Shown here: positions 6,782-15,359 of the stretch, one piece after another | Layout of the letters: every line of letters begins with the position of its first letter | Numbering within the stretch: the first letter of the stretch is position 1 | From: Anaerotruncus sp. | GTDB taxonomy: Bacteria > Bacillota > Clostridia > Oscillospirales > Ruminococcaceae | Direction of reading: 5' to 3' | DNA length: 33,420 bases | Assembly (NCBI GenBank): GCA_021770005.1 | Contig: JAETRV010000029.1 | Coordinates: 1 to 33,420 of the forward strand | Translations under genes and position numbers: made by a program | The notes under the pieces: generated by a model | Seen by the model: only the letters and a program-made list of their open reading frames with translations | The model's database searches: none | What the model was told of the DNA's origin: nothing

Positions 6782-7312
6782 ATGAAACAGACCAATGTGC
6801 ACAAACTTGCCGCCTGCGCGATGATCGCCGCTTTTTATGCTGCGGTCAGCCTTTCCCTGCCGATGCTCAGCTATGGCATCGTGCAGATCCGCTTTTCCGA
6901 AGCGCTGGGGCTTCTCGCAGTGCTCTCGCCCGTGGCGATTCCAGGGGTGACGCTCGGCTGCCTGCTCACCAATCTGGCTGGCGTTGCGATGGGAAGCACC
7001 CTGCTGCCCGACGTGGTGTTCGGTACCCTCGCCACCCTGATTGCCGCTGTAATGTCCTACCAGCTCCGTGGGGTACGGGTCAAGGGGCTGCCGGTCGCTT
7101 CGTCTTTGCCGCCGATCTTTGTCAATGGGCTGGTAATCGGATTGGAGCTGACCTTCTTTTACTCGGATGGGTTCCATCTGGGGATCTTTCTGATCAACGC
7201 GGTCAGTGTCGCGGCGGGACAGATCATCCCATGCGCCGTACTCGGCGTATTGCTTGTCCGGCTGCTCGAGCGGGGCGGCTTGCAGGAAAAACTGTTTCAA
7301 AGGCTCTCCTGA
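6782..7312 (+). CDS. queT: QueT-family queuosine precursor ECF transporter S component
   Basis: A 176-residue membrane protein with about five to six hydrophobic segments. It matches the QueT family of substrate-binding subunits of energy-coupling-factor transporters, which import a queuosine precursor such as preQ1. The family signature is the early VQIRFSEALGLLAVLSP and the LTNLAGVAMG segment. The start has AAGGAG ten bases upstream. The ECF ATPases and T component are not in the window and would be shared modules elsewhere. Expression is probably controlled by the structured leader at 6684-6771. An NAD-kinase-like gene follows after 51 bp on the same strand. Confidence 0.88.
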   Translation: MKQTNVHKLAACAMIAAFYAAVSLSLPMLSYGIVQIRFSEALGLLAVLSPVAIPGVTLGCLLTNLAGVAMGSTLLPDVVFGTLATLIAAVMSYQLRGVRVKGLPVASSLPPIFVNGLVIGLELTFFYSDGFHLGIFLINAVSVAAGQIIPCAVLGVLLVRLLERGGLQEKLFQRLS

Positions 7313-7363
7313 GCGCTAAGCGTTCCGTTCGGGCTTGTTTGAAAATAGAGAACCGGAGGCATT

Positions 7364-8479
7364 ATGGAACCGAAAAAATTGGGCCTGCTCATCAACCCGA
7401 TTGCCGGGATGGGCGGCGCTGTGGGACTGAAGGGAACCGATCAGATGGTGGCGGAAGCCCGCCGGCGCGGCGCGGTACCGATGGCGGGCCAACGCGCCCG
7501 CGTTGCGCTTGCTGAACTGCTCGATCTGCGGGACCAGATCACCGTTTACACCTGCCCTGGCGGGATGGGCGGCGAGGTGGCACAGGAACTGGGATTTTCC
7601 TGCATCTTTCTGCCGGACGGGGAACACGCAGAGGAAACGACTGGCGCGGATACCCAGCGTCTTGCACAGCAGATGGCAGAGAACGGGATAGACCTGCTGC
7701 TCTTCGCAGGCGGGGACGGGACCGCGCGGGACATCTATGCTGCAATCGGTACAGGGCTGACCGCGCTTGGCATCCCGGCGGGGGTCAAAATCCATTCCCC
7801 GGTCTATGCCCGCACCCCTTCAGACGCCGGGCAGCTGGCACGACGCTGGCTGGAAGGCAGGCTGACCGCCGTACAGGAGGCGGAAGTCCTCGACATTGAT
7901 GAGGCGCTTTACCGCCGCGAGGTGATCGACACCCGGCTATATGGCTACCTGAAAATCCCGTTCGCGCGTGGTTACACCCAGAACCGCAAGGCGGGCACCC
8001 CGCTCTCTGAAGCTGCGGCGATTGAATCGATCGCCCATGAGATGGTTGGAAAAATGGAAGCAGGGGTACAATATCTGATCGGCGCGGGCACCACCACCCG
8101 GGGGATTATGCGTCTGCTCGGGCTGAAAAATACTCTGATCGGCGTCGACCTGATTTGTGACGGCAAACTGCTTGCCAACGACCTCTATGGGAAACAGATG
8201 CTTGAGGCAGTGCGCGGGAAAAAGACCCGGCTGATCGTGACTGTTACCGGTGGACAAGGGTTCCTGTTCGGACGCGGCAACCAGCAGATTACCCCGGAGG
8301 TGATCCGGGAGCTTGGGCGGGAAAACATCCTGATCGCCGCAACGCGTGAAAAGCTGTTTCAGCTCCGCGGGCAGCCGCTGCTGGTCGATACCGGGGACCC
8401 CATGCTTGACCAACAGCTACGTGGGTTCTACCGGGTCACGACCTCTTATGGCGAGTCGATGATCTGCGAGGTGCGCTGA
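7364..8479 (+). CDS. ATP-NAD kinase family protein (AcoX-like)
   Basis: A 371-residue protein with the diacylglycerol/NAD kinase fold. The N-terminus KLGLLINPIAGMGG and the GGDGTARDIYAAI motif (typical GGDGT nucleotide-binding loop) place it in the ATP-NAD/AcoX kinase family (COG3199 type). It is longer than the classical NAD kinase PpnK, and members of this group are poorly characterised; some sit next to acetoin catabolism genes, which are absent here. A later segment, AGTTTRGIMRLLGLKNTLIGVDL, is typical for the group. The ribosome binding site is GGAGG, five bases before ATG. It is probably transcribed with queT, and a strong bidirectional terminator follows at 8506-8542. Confidence 0.85.
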   Translation: MEPKKLGLLINPIAGMGGAVGLKGTDQMVAEARRRGAVPMAGQRARVALAELLDLRDQITVYTCPGGMGGEVAQELGFSCIFLPDGEHAEETTGADTQRLAQQMAENGIDLLLFAGGDGTARDIYAAIGTGLTALGIPAGVKIHSPVYARTPSDAGQLARRWLEGRLTAVQEAEVLDIDEALYRREVIDTRLYGYLKIPFARGYTQNRKAGTPLSEAAAIESIAHEMVGKMEAGVQYLIGAGTTTRGIMRLLGLKNTLIGVDLICDGKLLANDLYGKQMLEAVRGKKTRLIVTVTGGQGFLFGRGNQQITPEVIRELGRENILIAATREKLFQLRGQPLLVDTGDPMLDQQLRGFYRVTTSYGESMICEVR

Positions 8480-8505
8480 TTCCGAACCGCTTTCCTTTGT
8501 CTTTT

Positions 8506-8542
8506 GAAAGAGCGCTTTTTCGAATGGAAAAGCGCTCTTTTC
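8506..8542. terminator. Bidirectional intrinsic terminator
   Basis: GAAAGAGCGCTTTTTC and GGAAAAGCGCTCTTTT form a 15-16 bp stem with a 4-nt loop between two convergent genes (NAD-kinase-like on plus, helicase on minus). T-rich flanks lie on both sides. Confidence 0.85.
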
Positions 8543-8563
8543 TATGCCGCTTTTTAGGGGCTG

Positions 8564-11128
8564 TTATGGCTCTACCCGAAAACCGAGCGGCTCCAAAAAC
8601 CGGGATGGGGCGTTTTTATACTGGTTCAGCCCATATCGGGCGCAAGAGAGAAACAGCTTCTTTTTTGCGCGGGTGACCGAGACATAAAATACCCGCTTTT
8701 CCTCGTCCAGAACGCCGTTTTTGACCGCCTGAAAACTGGGGAACACCCCGTCCTGAAGGATTGGCAGAAATACATAATCAAATTCGCAGCCCTTCGCCTG
8801 ATGCGCGGTAATCACCGAAACCTTGTTGGCCTTTTTGCTGAGTTTCTCCAGCTCGCTCGCGGAAAGCGCGGCCAATTCGAGCAGCTCGGAAAGCTGCTGG
8901 GCGGCTGGCTGCCCAGGCTCGCAAAGCTCCTCTGCGAAGTCCTGAAACAGCACCAGATTGGCAAACTTCTCCGGCTGCTGCTCATACCGCTTTTCAAAGC
9001 CAAACGCCTCGAACAGGGCCGCGATCAGCGGGGAAGCCCCCTGCCGTGAAGCAGGGCGCAGCAGATCAATCTGATGGGCGAGCGGCTCAAATCTGGAAAG
9101 ATACCGTAGGTAGAACCCCTGCCGCGCGAGGGTCTGCGGGCGCAGATAGGACTCGACCAGCGCGACCAGCACATCCGCTGTCGCAAGGATGTCGTCCATC
9201 GCGTCGTGGGACGGGGTGTGCGCTGTTTGCAGCGCGGCCGAGACGGTCCCCAACTTATGGTTTTCCAGGTCTTTCAAAAACCGGCGGCTGAGGTCGAGGG
9301 TATCGTAAAATGGATGGTCAAACGGACGCTGTATGCCCTGCCGGAGCAGGTTTTGCGCTGTGATTGCCATGTCAAACCCAACATTGTGTCCGACAATCAC
9401 ACAGCCCTCTGCAAAATCCAAAAACGCCTGAAGCGCACCGGCAGGCGGCTCCCCATGCGCGGCAAGCCAGGCATCCGAGAAGCCGTGTACCTTCTCCGAG
9501 TCGCCCACCGGCTTTCCTGCGCACAGGAATCGTTCAAACCGTTCGGCAACCGAGCCGTCCGGCGCGAGCCGTACCCCTGCCATCTGGATGATCTCATCCT
9601 GAAAGACGTCGGTGCCGGTCGATTCCACATCAAATACCACCACCCGCCCGGCTTCGAGCGCCTGTAGGAGCGGCGCAAAATAATCCTGATGCCGGTGGGT
9701 CCGCGGATCGACGAAATCGGTCAGGGCGACCCCCAGCCCCTCCCGGTACTCTGCAATGATCCCCTCAACCGTCGCAGGCCCGATCCCGTTGACCAGCCGC
9801 ACCGCCACCCGCTTGAGGCTTTCCGCGTCCCGAGGGTTTGCAAACAGGCTGATGCAGGCGAGCAGGTCTTTGACTTCGGCGGTCTTGAACAGCCGGAACT
9901 CGTCGGCAAGCATAAACCGGACCGGTTTTTCTGCGTGCAGACGGCTGGTTTTCAGCAGGTTGCAGACATCCGCACACGCCCTGTTCGAGCGGGTGATGAT
10001 CGCGACGCGGGAATAGTCGTCCACCGGGAGCCGGGCAATCTCCTGGTAAACCCAGTCCACCTCCTCAGGGATCGTATCGAACCGGCGGAACACCAGATCG
10101 GTACAATCGGGGGACTGCGGGTCAAACCCGTCCGGATGCCCGCGCCCCATCGCGCGCGCAAGGAAATTCTGCGCGGCAGAAAGAAGCTGCCCGCTGTTCC
10201 GGTAGTTGTGGGTGAACGTGATCTCAACCGGGTGGCAGTCGGCGCGGAATCGTGCGAGCAGACGGTCTGGGTCCGAGCCGCGCCATTGGTAGATGGTCTG
10301 GTTGAAGTCGCCACAAAAGAGGATGTTTGCCCGTCCAAACAGCCGGGAGAGCAGCCCGTACTCCGCAAGGCTGACATCCTGCACCTCATCGACATGGATG
10401 TACCGGTACCGGTCCTTCCAGAGGGCCGCGGTATCCGGGCCGACGAGCAGGGCGTCCGCCCGGAGCAGCAGGTCGGAGAAGTCGAGCAGGTTGCTTGCAG
10501 TCAGTTTGCGATTGTACAGCCGCACGATCGACCCACCGTACCGGGCGAGGAACCGCTGGAATTTGGGATCGGGCTGGCGGCGAGGGTCCACGCAGATCTG
10601 CTCCACCGCTTCCGGACGGTTGGAAAACAGCCACTCCGCGGCTTTTACCGAGTCGAGCGCCGGGTCGGCGAGCTGGCAGTCTTTGACCAGCCCGATAAAC
10701 CCCTGCAAAACCTGCACCGGATGGTCTTCGATCTGCCGTCCGACCACCTCGAACACCACCTCCCGGATCACCTCCTGACAATCCGCCTGGTCGCAGATGG
10801 CGAAATCCCGCCCGATGTCGGTGAGGCCCTGGGGCATACTGCGCAGCAGCCATGCACAGAAGCTGTGGATTGTCTTTATGGTCACCTCTTCCGCCGCTTC
10901 CCCCGCAATCTGCGCAATCCGTTCGGTCATCTCCTTGCAGGCGCGGTTGGTGAAGGTCAGGCAGAGGATTTCCGACGGTTCAGCAGCTCCCGAGACCAGC
11001 AGGTTCGCAACCCGATGTGCGAGGGTGTTGGTTTTGCCGGTGCCCGCCCCCGCTAAAAGCAGAAGATGACCGGTCTGGGTTTCTACCGCGAGCCGCTGCT
11101 GTTCGTTGAGCGCAATCGTGGCCGGCAT
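8564..11128 (-). CDS. UvrD/Rep-type helicase with inserted DEDDh 3'-5' exonuclease domain
   Basis: An 854-residue superfamily 1A helicase. Walker A AGAGTGKT is at residues 26-33, the DEVQD motif II is near 246, FCGDFNQTIYQWRG near 276, THNYRNSG after it, then ITAHQAKGCEFD near 770 and VFYVSVTRAKK near 820. Between the helicase halves, about residues 493-660, sits a DnaQ-like exonuclease with VFDVESTGTD (Exo I), VGHNVGFDMA (Exo II) and HDAMDDILA (Exo III, DEDDh type). All catalytic acids are present, so both activities may be active: unwinding 3'-5' and trimming 3' ends. The start at 11128 (MPATIALNEQ) has AGGAGG seven bases upstream; a frame to 11158 does not. It stands alone, with a hairpin-rich block upstream and a terminator downstream. 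A role in DNA repair is inferred. Confidence 0.93.
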   Translation of the reverse strand: MPATIALNEQQRLAVETQTGHLLLLAGAGTGKTNTLAHRVANLLVSGAAEPSEILCLTFTNRACKEMTERIAQIAGEAAEEVTIKTIHSFCAWLLRSMPQGLTDIGRDFAICDQADCQEVIREVVFEVVGRQIEDHPVQVLQGFIGLVKDCQLADPALDSVKAAEWLFSNRPEAVEQICVDPRRQPDPKFQRFLARYGGSIVRLYNRKLTASNLLDFSDLLLRADALLVGPDTAALWKDRYRYIHVDEVQDVSLAEYGLLSRLFGRANILFCGDFNQTIYQWRGSDPDRLLARFRADCHPVEITFTHNYRNSGQLLSAAQNFLARAMGRGHPDGFDPQSPDCTDLVFRRFDTIPEEVDWVYQEIARLPVDDYSRVAIITRSNRACADVCNLLKTSRLHAEKPVRFMLADEFRLFKTAEVKDLLACISLFANPRDAESLKRVAVRLVNGIGPATVEGIIAEYREGLGVALTDFVDPRTHRHQDYFAPLLQALEAGRVVVFDVESTGTDVFQDEIIQMAGVRLAPDGSVAERFERFLCAGKPVGDSEKVHGFSDAWLAAHGEPPAGALQAFLDFAEGCVIVGHNVGFDMAITAQNLLRQGIQRPFDHPFYDTLDLSRRFLKDLENHKLGTVSAALQTAHTPSHDAMDDILATADVLVALVESYLRPQTLARQGFYLRYLSRFEPLAHQIDLLRPASRQGASPLIAALFEAFGFEKRYEQQPEKFANLVLFQDFAEELCEPGQPAAQQLSELLELAALSASELEKLSKKANKVSVITAHQAKGCEFDYVFLPILQDGVFPSFQAVKNGVLDEEKRVFYVSVTRAKKKLFLSCARYGLNQYKNAPSRFLEPLGFRVEP

Positions 11129-11545
11129 AACAGAGCCTCCTTCTATCGTCGGGGGCAACGGGACAGCAGGACGTTTGGCCCCGGACCAAACGTCCCGGGC
11201 GCAAGCGCCCTCCTCGGGGCTTCTCGGGCTTCAGCCCGAAGCGCGCTTCGCGCGACGCCCCTTGCGGGCTGTCTTACGGGCTAGGGGGCAGCGCCCCCTC
11301 CCCGTAGGCCCCACCCCGGCAAGATCTAACGCTTCGATCCGTTTTCCCACTCAGCTTGCCGGGGGAGTTCTCACAAGAGGGGGGGCACTGCCGCCCCTCT
11401 TGTGGGGCGCGCCGAGCGGCTGTCGCGGCTCGGCCGCGCTTCGCGCTTGCGCGAGAAAGCCGCGAGTAAACTGGCGTTTTGGTCTGGAACCCAAAACGCC
11501 GCGCGCCCGGGCCCCCTCCCCAAACGACAGACCAATGGTTTGCCT
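11129..11545. repeat. Gene-free block made of consecutive perfect hairpins
   Basis: No gene is supported in these 417 bases. Instead there is a run of inverted repeats: 11169-11195 (GGACGTTTGG/CCAAACGTCC), 11197-11210 (GGGCGC/GCGCCC), 11224-11239 (TCGGGC/GCCCGA), 11242-11254 (CGCGC/GCGCG), 11275-11306 (TACGGG plus AGGGGGC, paired), 11314-11364 (CCCCGGCAAG/CTTGCCGGGG, 31-nt loop), 11373-11403 (ACAAGAGGGG/CCCCTCTTGT), 11411-11434 (GCCGAGC/GCTCGGC) and 11473-11500 (GGCGTTTTGG/CCAAAACGCC). The stems are unrelated to each other. One of them could terminate the permease transcript, but none has a U-tract. Confidence 0.75.
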
Positions 11546-12502
11546 TTATCTTTCTTCGCGGAAATAGTTGTTGCCCAGGTTTGCTGGGATGTTGACCCCT
11601 CTCGACTCATGCACCGAGCTGAGGATCAGCACAAGCGCGGTAATCAGGAACGGGAGCATGTCATAGAACGCGACCGGCAGGTCAATGACGCTCTTGGGCA
11701 TGTAATATTTCAGGATGCGTAGCGCGCCGAACACGAACGAACCGAGAATCGCCATCTGCGGCTTCCAAGCGGCGAAGATGACGAGCGCGACCGAAATCCA
11801 CCCCAGGCCGCCCACGTTGTCGCTGATCCAGACACCGCCGTTGATAATCATCGAGCAGTAAGCGCCGCCGATCCCGCAGATGCCGCCGCCGAGCACGATG
11901 TTGATGTACTTCCACCGGCTGACCTCGATGCCCGCCGCATCCGCAGACGCGGGATTTTCCCCGATCGCCTGCACATTCAGGCCGGTCCTGGTGCGGAAGA
12001 GATAGAACCCCATCAACAGCGCGACCGCAACCCCGAGATAGACGAACGGGGTATACGAGAAGAGCAGCTCCCCAACCACCGGCAGGTCGCTCAGGACGGG
12101 GATATGGATGCTGCGCATACTCGCGGTAATCCGCTCGGGCAGCTTGAGGGTGCCGTTGGGGGAGCGCTCGAGCATGTAAACGCCGATGAAGTTGGAAAGC
12201 CCGATCCCGAAGATGGTGAGGGTCAGACCGGTAACATTCTGGTTGGCCATCAGCGTGACGGTCAAAAACGCATAGATCAAAGCCGAGAGCGCTGCGGCGA
12301 CAAACGAGGCCACCAGCGCCAGCAGGAAACTGTCGGTGAAATAGCCGACCATGAAGCCCGCACAGGCACCGATCGACATCATCCCCTCAACGCCGAGGTT
12401 GAGGTGTCCGACCTTTTCACTGATGATCTCACCCACTGTACCGAAGAGTAGCGGGGTGCCCGCGCCGACAGCGGCGACCAGGAATTTGATAAACAGGTCC
12501 AT
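11546..12502 (-). CDS. BMP-family nucleoside ABC transporter, permease 2
   Basis: A 318-residue inner-membrane permease of the branched-chain amino acid/nucleoside (BPD_transp_2) type with about eight to nine hydrophobic segments. The segment VGEIISEKVGHLNLGVEGMM near the N-terminus and the cytoplasmic-loop segment AIGENPASADAAGIEVSRW are typical of YufQ/NupC-like permeases that import nucleosides. The gene starts at the last base of the preceding permease stop (TAATG), with GGAGG upstream inside that gene. It is the last gene of the BMP-ATPase-permease-permease operon. The substrate is inferred from family and from the xpt gene upstream. Confidence 0.92.
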   Translation of the reverse strand: MDLFIKFLVAAVGAGTPLLFGTVGEIISEKVGHLNLGVEGMMSIGACAGFMVGYFTDSFLLALVASFVAAALSALIYAFLTVTLMANQNVTGLTLTIFGIGLSNFIGVYMLERSPNGTLKLPERITASMRSIHIPVLSDLPVVGELLFSYTPFVYLGVAVALLMGFYLFRTRTGLNVQAIGENPASADAAGIEVSRWKYINIVLGGGICGIGGAYCSMIINGGVWISDNVGGLGWISVALVIFAAWKPQMAILGSFVFGALRILKYYMPKSVIDLPVAFYDMLPFLITALVLILSSVHESRGVNIPANLGNNYFREER

Positions 12503-13599
12503 TATGCAGCGCCTCCTTTCTTGCGGACGACAAACCCATAGCGGATGAAGAATTCACAGCCAAGGACAAAGAACAGGATGACCGCCTGAAGGACATCCGC
12601 GCAGTCGGTCGAAAGCCCGAAGCTGGACTGTACCACGCTGCTCCCCTTTTCAAGCACCGAGAAGAGGAACGAGACAATCACGATGGTAACCGGGTTGAGC
12701 CGGGAGAGCCACGCGACGATGATCGCGGTGAACCCCACGCCCCCGGCAACCGCATTGGTCAGGGTGATATCCGAGCCGGTCGCCTGCACCATGCCGGCGA
12801 TCCCGCAGACCGCGCCCGAGAGGAACATGGTGCGCAGGACGATCTTTTTGACGTTCATGCCCGCATAGCGCGCGGTATCGCTGCTTTCGCCCACCACGCT
12901 GATCTCGTAGCCATGCTTGGTGCTGCGCAGATAGAAAAGGATCAGCGCGGCCAGCGCCAGCGCGACCACCCAGCCAATCTGTACGCCCAGCAGCTTGTCC
13001 AGCGCGGCATTCTTGTCAAACCGGGCAATCTTCGGGAACCCCTGAGAACCGGGGTCCTTCCACGGGCCGTCCCGCAGGAAGTTGACCACATGCAGGGCAA
13101 TATAGTTGAGCATCAGGGTGAAGAGGGTCTCGTTGGTGCCCCATTTCACCCGGAACAGGGCGGGGATCAGCCCCCACAGTCCGCCGCCGATAATCCCGGC
13201 GAGGAACATGACCGTGACCAACAGGACATGGTTCCACGAGCTGTGGTAGAGCGCAAAGTAGGAGGCGCAGATTGCGCCGGCGATGATCTGCCCCTCTGCG
13301 CCGATGTTCCAAAACTTCATCTTGAACGCGAGGGTGACCCCGAGCGAGGAGATCAAAAGCGGGATCATGACCTTGACGGTTGCCTGCACCGCCATCTTGC
13401 TGCGGAACGCGCCCGAAAGGATGGTCCCATAGATTTCAAACGGGTTGTAGCCGATCAGCAGGATAAACACCCCACCCGCAATCAGCGCGAAGACGAGCGC
13501 CTCCGCGCGTAGCAGCATGATCTGGCGGGTGGGCTTTTCCGCCCGCTTGACCACCCGCAACAGCGGCTCCCTGCTCATATATCCGGTTTGCGTGCTCAT
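12502..13599 (-). CDS. BMP-family nucleoside ABC transporter, permease 1
   Basis: A 365-residue permease of the YufP/NupB type, longer at the N-terminus than its partner. It has about nine to ten membrane segments and the loop VVGESSDTARYAGMNVKKIVLR, equivalent to the AxGxNPxxAxxxGI motif that contacts the ATPase. FKMKFWNIGAEGQI is the conserved N-terminal permease motif. Its ATG overlaps the ATPase stop codon by four bases (ATGA), and its own stop overlaps the next permease by one base, so the three genes are tightly coupled. It forms a heterodimeric channel with the product of 11546-12502. Confidence 0.93.
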   Translation of the reverse strand: MSTQTGYMSREPLLRVVKRAEKPTRQIMLLRAEALVFALIAGGVFILLIGYNPFEIYGTILSGAFRSKMAVQATVKVMIPLLISSLGVTLAFKMKFWNIGAEGQIIAGAICASYFALYHSSWNHVLLVTVMFLAGIIGGGLWGLIPALFRVKWGTNETLFTLMLNYIALHVVNFLRDGPWKDPGSQGFPKIARFDKNAALDKLLGVQIGWVVALALAALILFYLRSTKHGYEISVVGESSDTARYAGMNVKKIVLRTMFLSGAVCGIAGMVQATGSDITLTNAVAGGVGFTAIIVAWLSRLNPVTIVIVSFLFSVLEKGSSVVQSSFGLSTDCADVLQAVILFFVLGCEFFIRYGFVVRKKGGAA

Positions 13600-15119
13600 G
13601 AAGCCACCTCCTGCGAGTCCGCGCCTGTCATCAGCAGGCCGATCTGTTCCTTGGTTGCGGTGCGCGCGTCCACCACGCCGGTAATCCGTCCATGGCAGAG
13701 CACCAGAATCCGGTCGCTCAATTCAAGCAGCACGTCGAGGTCTTCGCCGACGAATACCACCGCGACCCCGCGTTTTTTCTGTTCATTGAGCAGGTCGTAG
13801 ACCACATAAGAGGAGTTGATGTCCAGGCCGCGCACCGGATAAGCGGTGACCAGCACGCTCGGATTGGATTCAATTTCCCGTCCGAGCAGCACCTTCTGGA
13901 CGTTGCCCCCCGACATCAGCCGCACCGGGGTGTCGACGCCGGGGGTGACGATCTCGAGTTTTTTCACCAGTGATTCCGCAAGTGCGCGGGCGGGTTTTCG
14001 GTCGATGCAAACCCCCTTGGAGGTGCGGTAGGATTTGAGCAGCATGTTGTCGACCATCCCCATCGAAGCGACCAGCCCCATGCCGAGCCGGTCCTCCGGG
14101 ACAAACCCCATATGGATGCCGAGGTCGATGATCTGGGCCGGGGTTTTGCCGACAATGTTTTCCCCGTTGAACAGGATTTGTCCGCTCTGCACCGGCACCA
14201 GCCCTGCGATTGCCTCACACAGCTCCTTCTGCCCGCTTCCGGCAACACCGGCGACCCCGAGGATTTCCCCGGTGCGCACCTCGGCGGAAATCCCGCCCAG
14301 CGCGGGCGCGCCGTCCGGCTTATTGACGAAGAGCGATTCGATCCGCATGACCGTCGAGACGTTTTCCGGCTCGGGACGGTTGATCTGAAGGCTGACCGGA
14401 CGGCCGACCATCAGCTCGGTGAGCTTGCGCTGATCCGATTCGGCGGTGACCACCGTGTCGATGCTCCGCCCCTTCCAAAGAATGGTGACCCGGTCGCTCA
14501 GCTCGAGCACCTCCTGCAATTTATGGGTGATGATGATGATGGCGCACCCCTGTTCCCGCATCCGGCGCAGAATCGCGAACAGTTTTTCGGTCTCCTGCGG
14601 GGTGAGCACAGCGGTCGGCTCGTCTAGAATCAGGATACGGGCACTGCGGTAGAGCACCTTGAGGATTTCCACCGTCTGCTTTTCGCTCACCGACATGTCA
14701 TAGATTTTCTTGTCCGGGTCGATCTCCAGCCCGACCGACTGGCAGATACCAAGCACCCGCTCCCGCAGCACCTTGGGGCTGAGCCGTTTCTCCTGCGAAC
14801 CGAGGACGATGTTGTCCATCGCGGAAAAGACGTCTACCAGCTTGAAGTGCTGGTGGATCATCCCGATGCCCAGCCGCATCGCGTCGGCCGGGGAGCTGAT
14901 CGTGACCTCCTGCCCGCCGATCGAGATCGATCCCGAATCGGGGTGGTAGATCCCCGAGAGCATATTCATCAGGGTGGTTTTGCCCGAGCCGTTTTCCCCG
15001 AGCAAGGCGAGGATCTCGCCGTACCGGACGTTCAGGTCGATCTGGTCGTTTGCGACAACGCTCCCAAACCGCTTGGTGATCTTCCGGCATTCGATTGCGT
15101 ATTCCGTAGTTGCGGCCAT
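13596..15119 (-). CDS. BMP-family nucleoside ABC transporter, ATP-binding protein
   Basis: A 507-residue double-domain ATPase (YufO/NupA type). The first domain has Walker A LLGENGSGKTTLMNML, signature YDMSVSEKQTVEIL and Walker B ILILDEPTAVLTP. The second domain has GVAGSGQKELCEAIAG, signature LMSGGNVQKVLLGREI and a degenerate Walker B, VLVTAYPVRGLDIN, in which the catalytic Glu is lost, as is normal for the second half in this family. The start at 15119 has GGGAGG four to five bases upstream; a TTG start at 15131 is less likely. A 34-bp inverted repeat (15171-15204) and repeat copy D separate it from the BMP gene. It drives the permeases encoded just downstream. Confidence 0.94.
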   Translation of the reverse strand: MAATTEYAIECRKITKRFGSVVANDQIDLNVRYGEILALLGENGSGKTTLMNMLSGIYHPDSGSISIGGQEVTISSPADAMRLGIGMIHQHFKLVDVFSAMDNIVLGSQEKRLSPKVLRERVLGICQSVGLEIDPDKKIYDMSVSEKQTVEILKVLYRSARILILDEPTAVLTPQETEKLFAILRRMREQGCAIIIITHKLQEVLELSDRVTILWKGRSIDTVVTAESDQRKLTELMVGRPVSLQINRPEPENVSTVMRIESLFVNKPDGAPALGGISAEVRTGEILGVAGVAGSGQKELCEAIAGLVPVQSGQILFNGENIVGKTPAQIIDLGIHMGFVPEDRLGMGLVASMGMVDNMLLKSYRTSKGVCIDRKPARALAESLVKKLEIVTPGVDTPVRLMSGGNVQKVLLGREIESNPSVLVTAYPVRGLDINSSYVVYDLLNEQKKRGVAVVFVGEDLDVLLELSDRILVLCHGRITGVVDARTATKEQIGLLMTGADSQEVAS

Positions 15120-15170
15120 AGTACCTCCCAAAACTGTTTGTCTCTATCTGTTTTGTGTATCTGTATCCTC

Positions 15171-15204
15171 CACACCGGGCAAACCGTTTGCTTTGCCCAG
15201 TGTG
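15171..15204. repeat. Inverted repeat upstream of the transporter ATPase
   Basis: CACAC-c-GGGCAAA pairs with TTTGCCC-a-GTGTG, 12 bp with one mismatch and an 8-nt loop. It lies in the ATPase leader and may be an RNA hairpin that protects or separates the downstream part of the operon mRNA. The role is not shown by sequence. Confidence 0.5.
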
Positions 15205-15214
15205 CAGAATGCCC

Positions 15215-15295
15215 ATTCCGCCGCGTGCGCGCGGCGGCGGGGGCTCTGCCCCTCGACCCCGCGATTTTTTGAAAAAAATCGAGTAAAACTTTTGG
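15215..15295 (-). repeat. Intergenic modular repeat, copy D
   Basis: Nearly identical to copy A: GC stem, GGGGGCTCTGCCCC hairpin, stem CGATTTTTT/AAAAAATCG and the AAAACTTTTGG box. It sits between the BMP gene terminator and the ATPase gene, inside the transporter operon. Confidence 0.85.
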
Positions 15296-15315
15296 GGTTT
15301 CGCTGCGGTTTTTTC

Positions 15316-15350
15316 AAAAAGGGCGGCCTGCTGAACGAGACCGCCCTTTT
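15316..15350 (-). terminator. Intrinsic terminator after the BMP gene
   Basis: On the minus strand, AAAAGGGCGG pairs with CCGCCCTTTT, followed by further T. Placed 10 bp after the BMP stop, it may attenuate transcription so that the binding protein is made in excess over the membrane parts. Confidence 0.8.
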
Positions 15351-15359
15351 CGCAGATTC

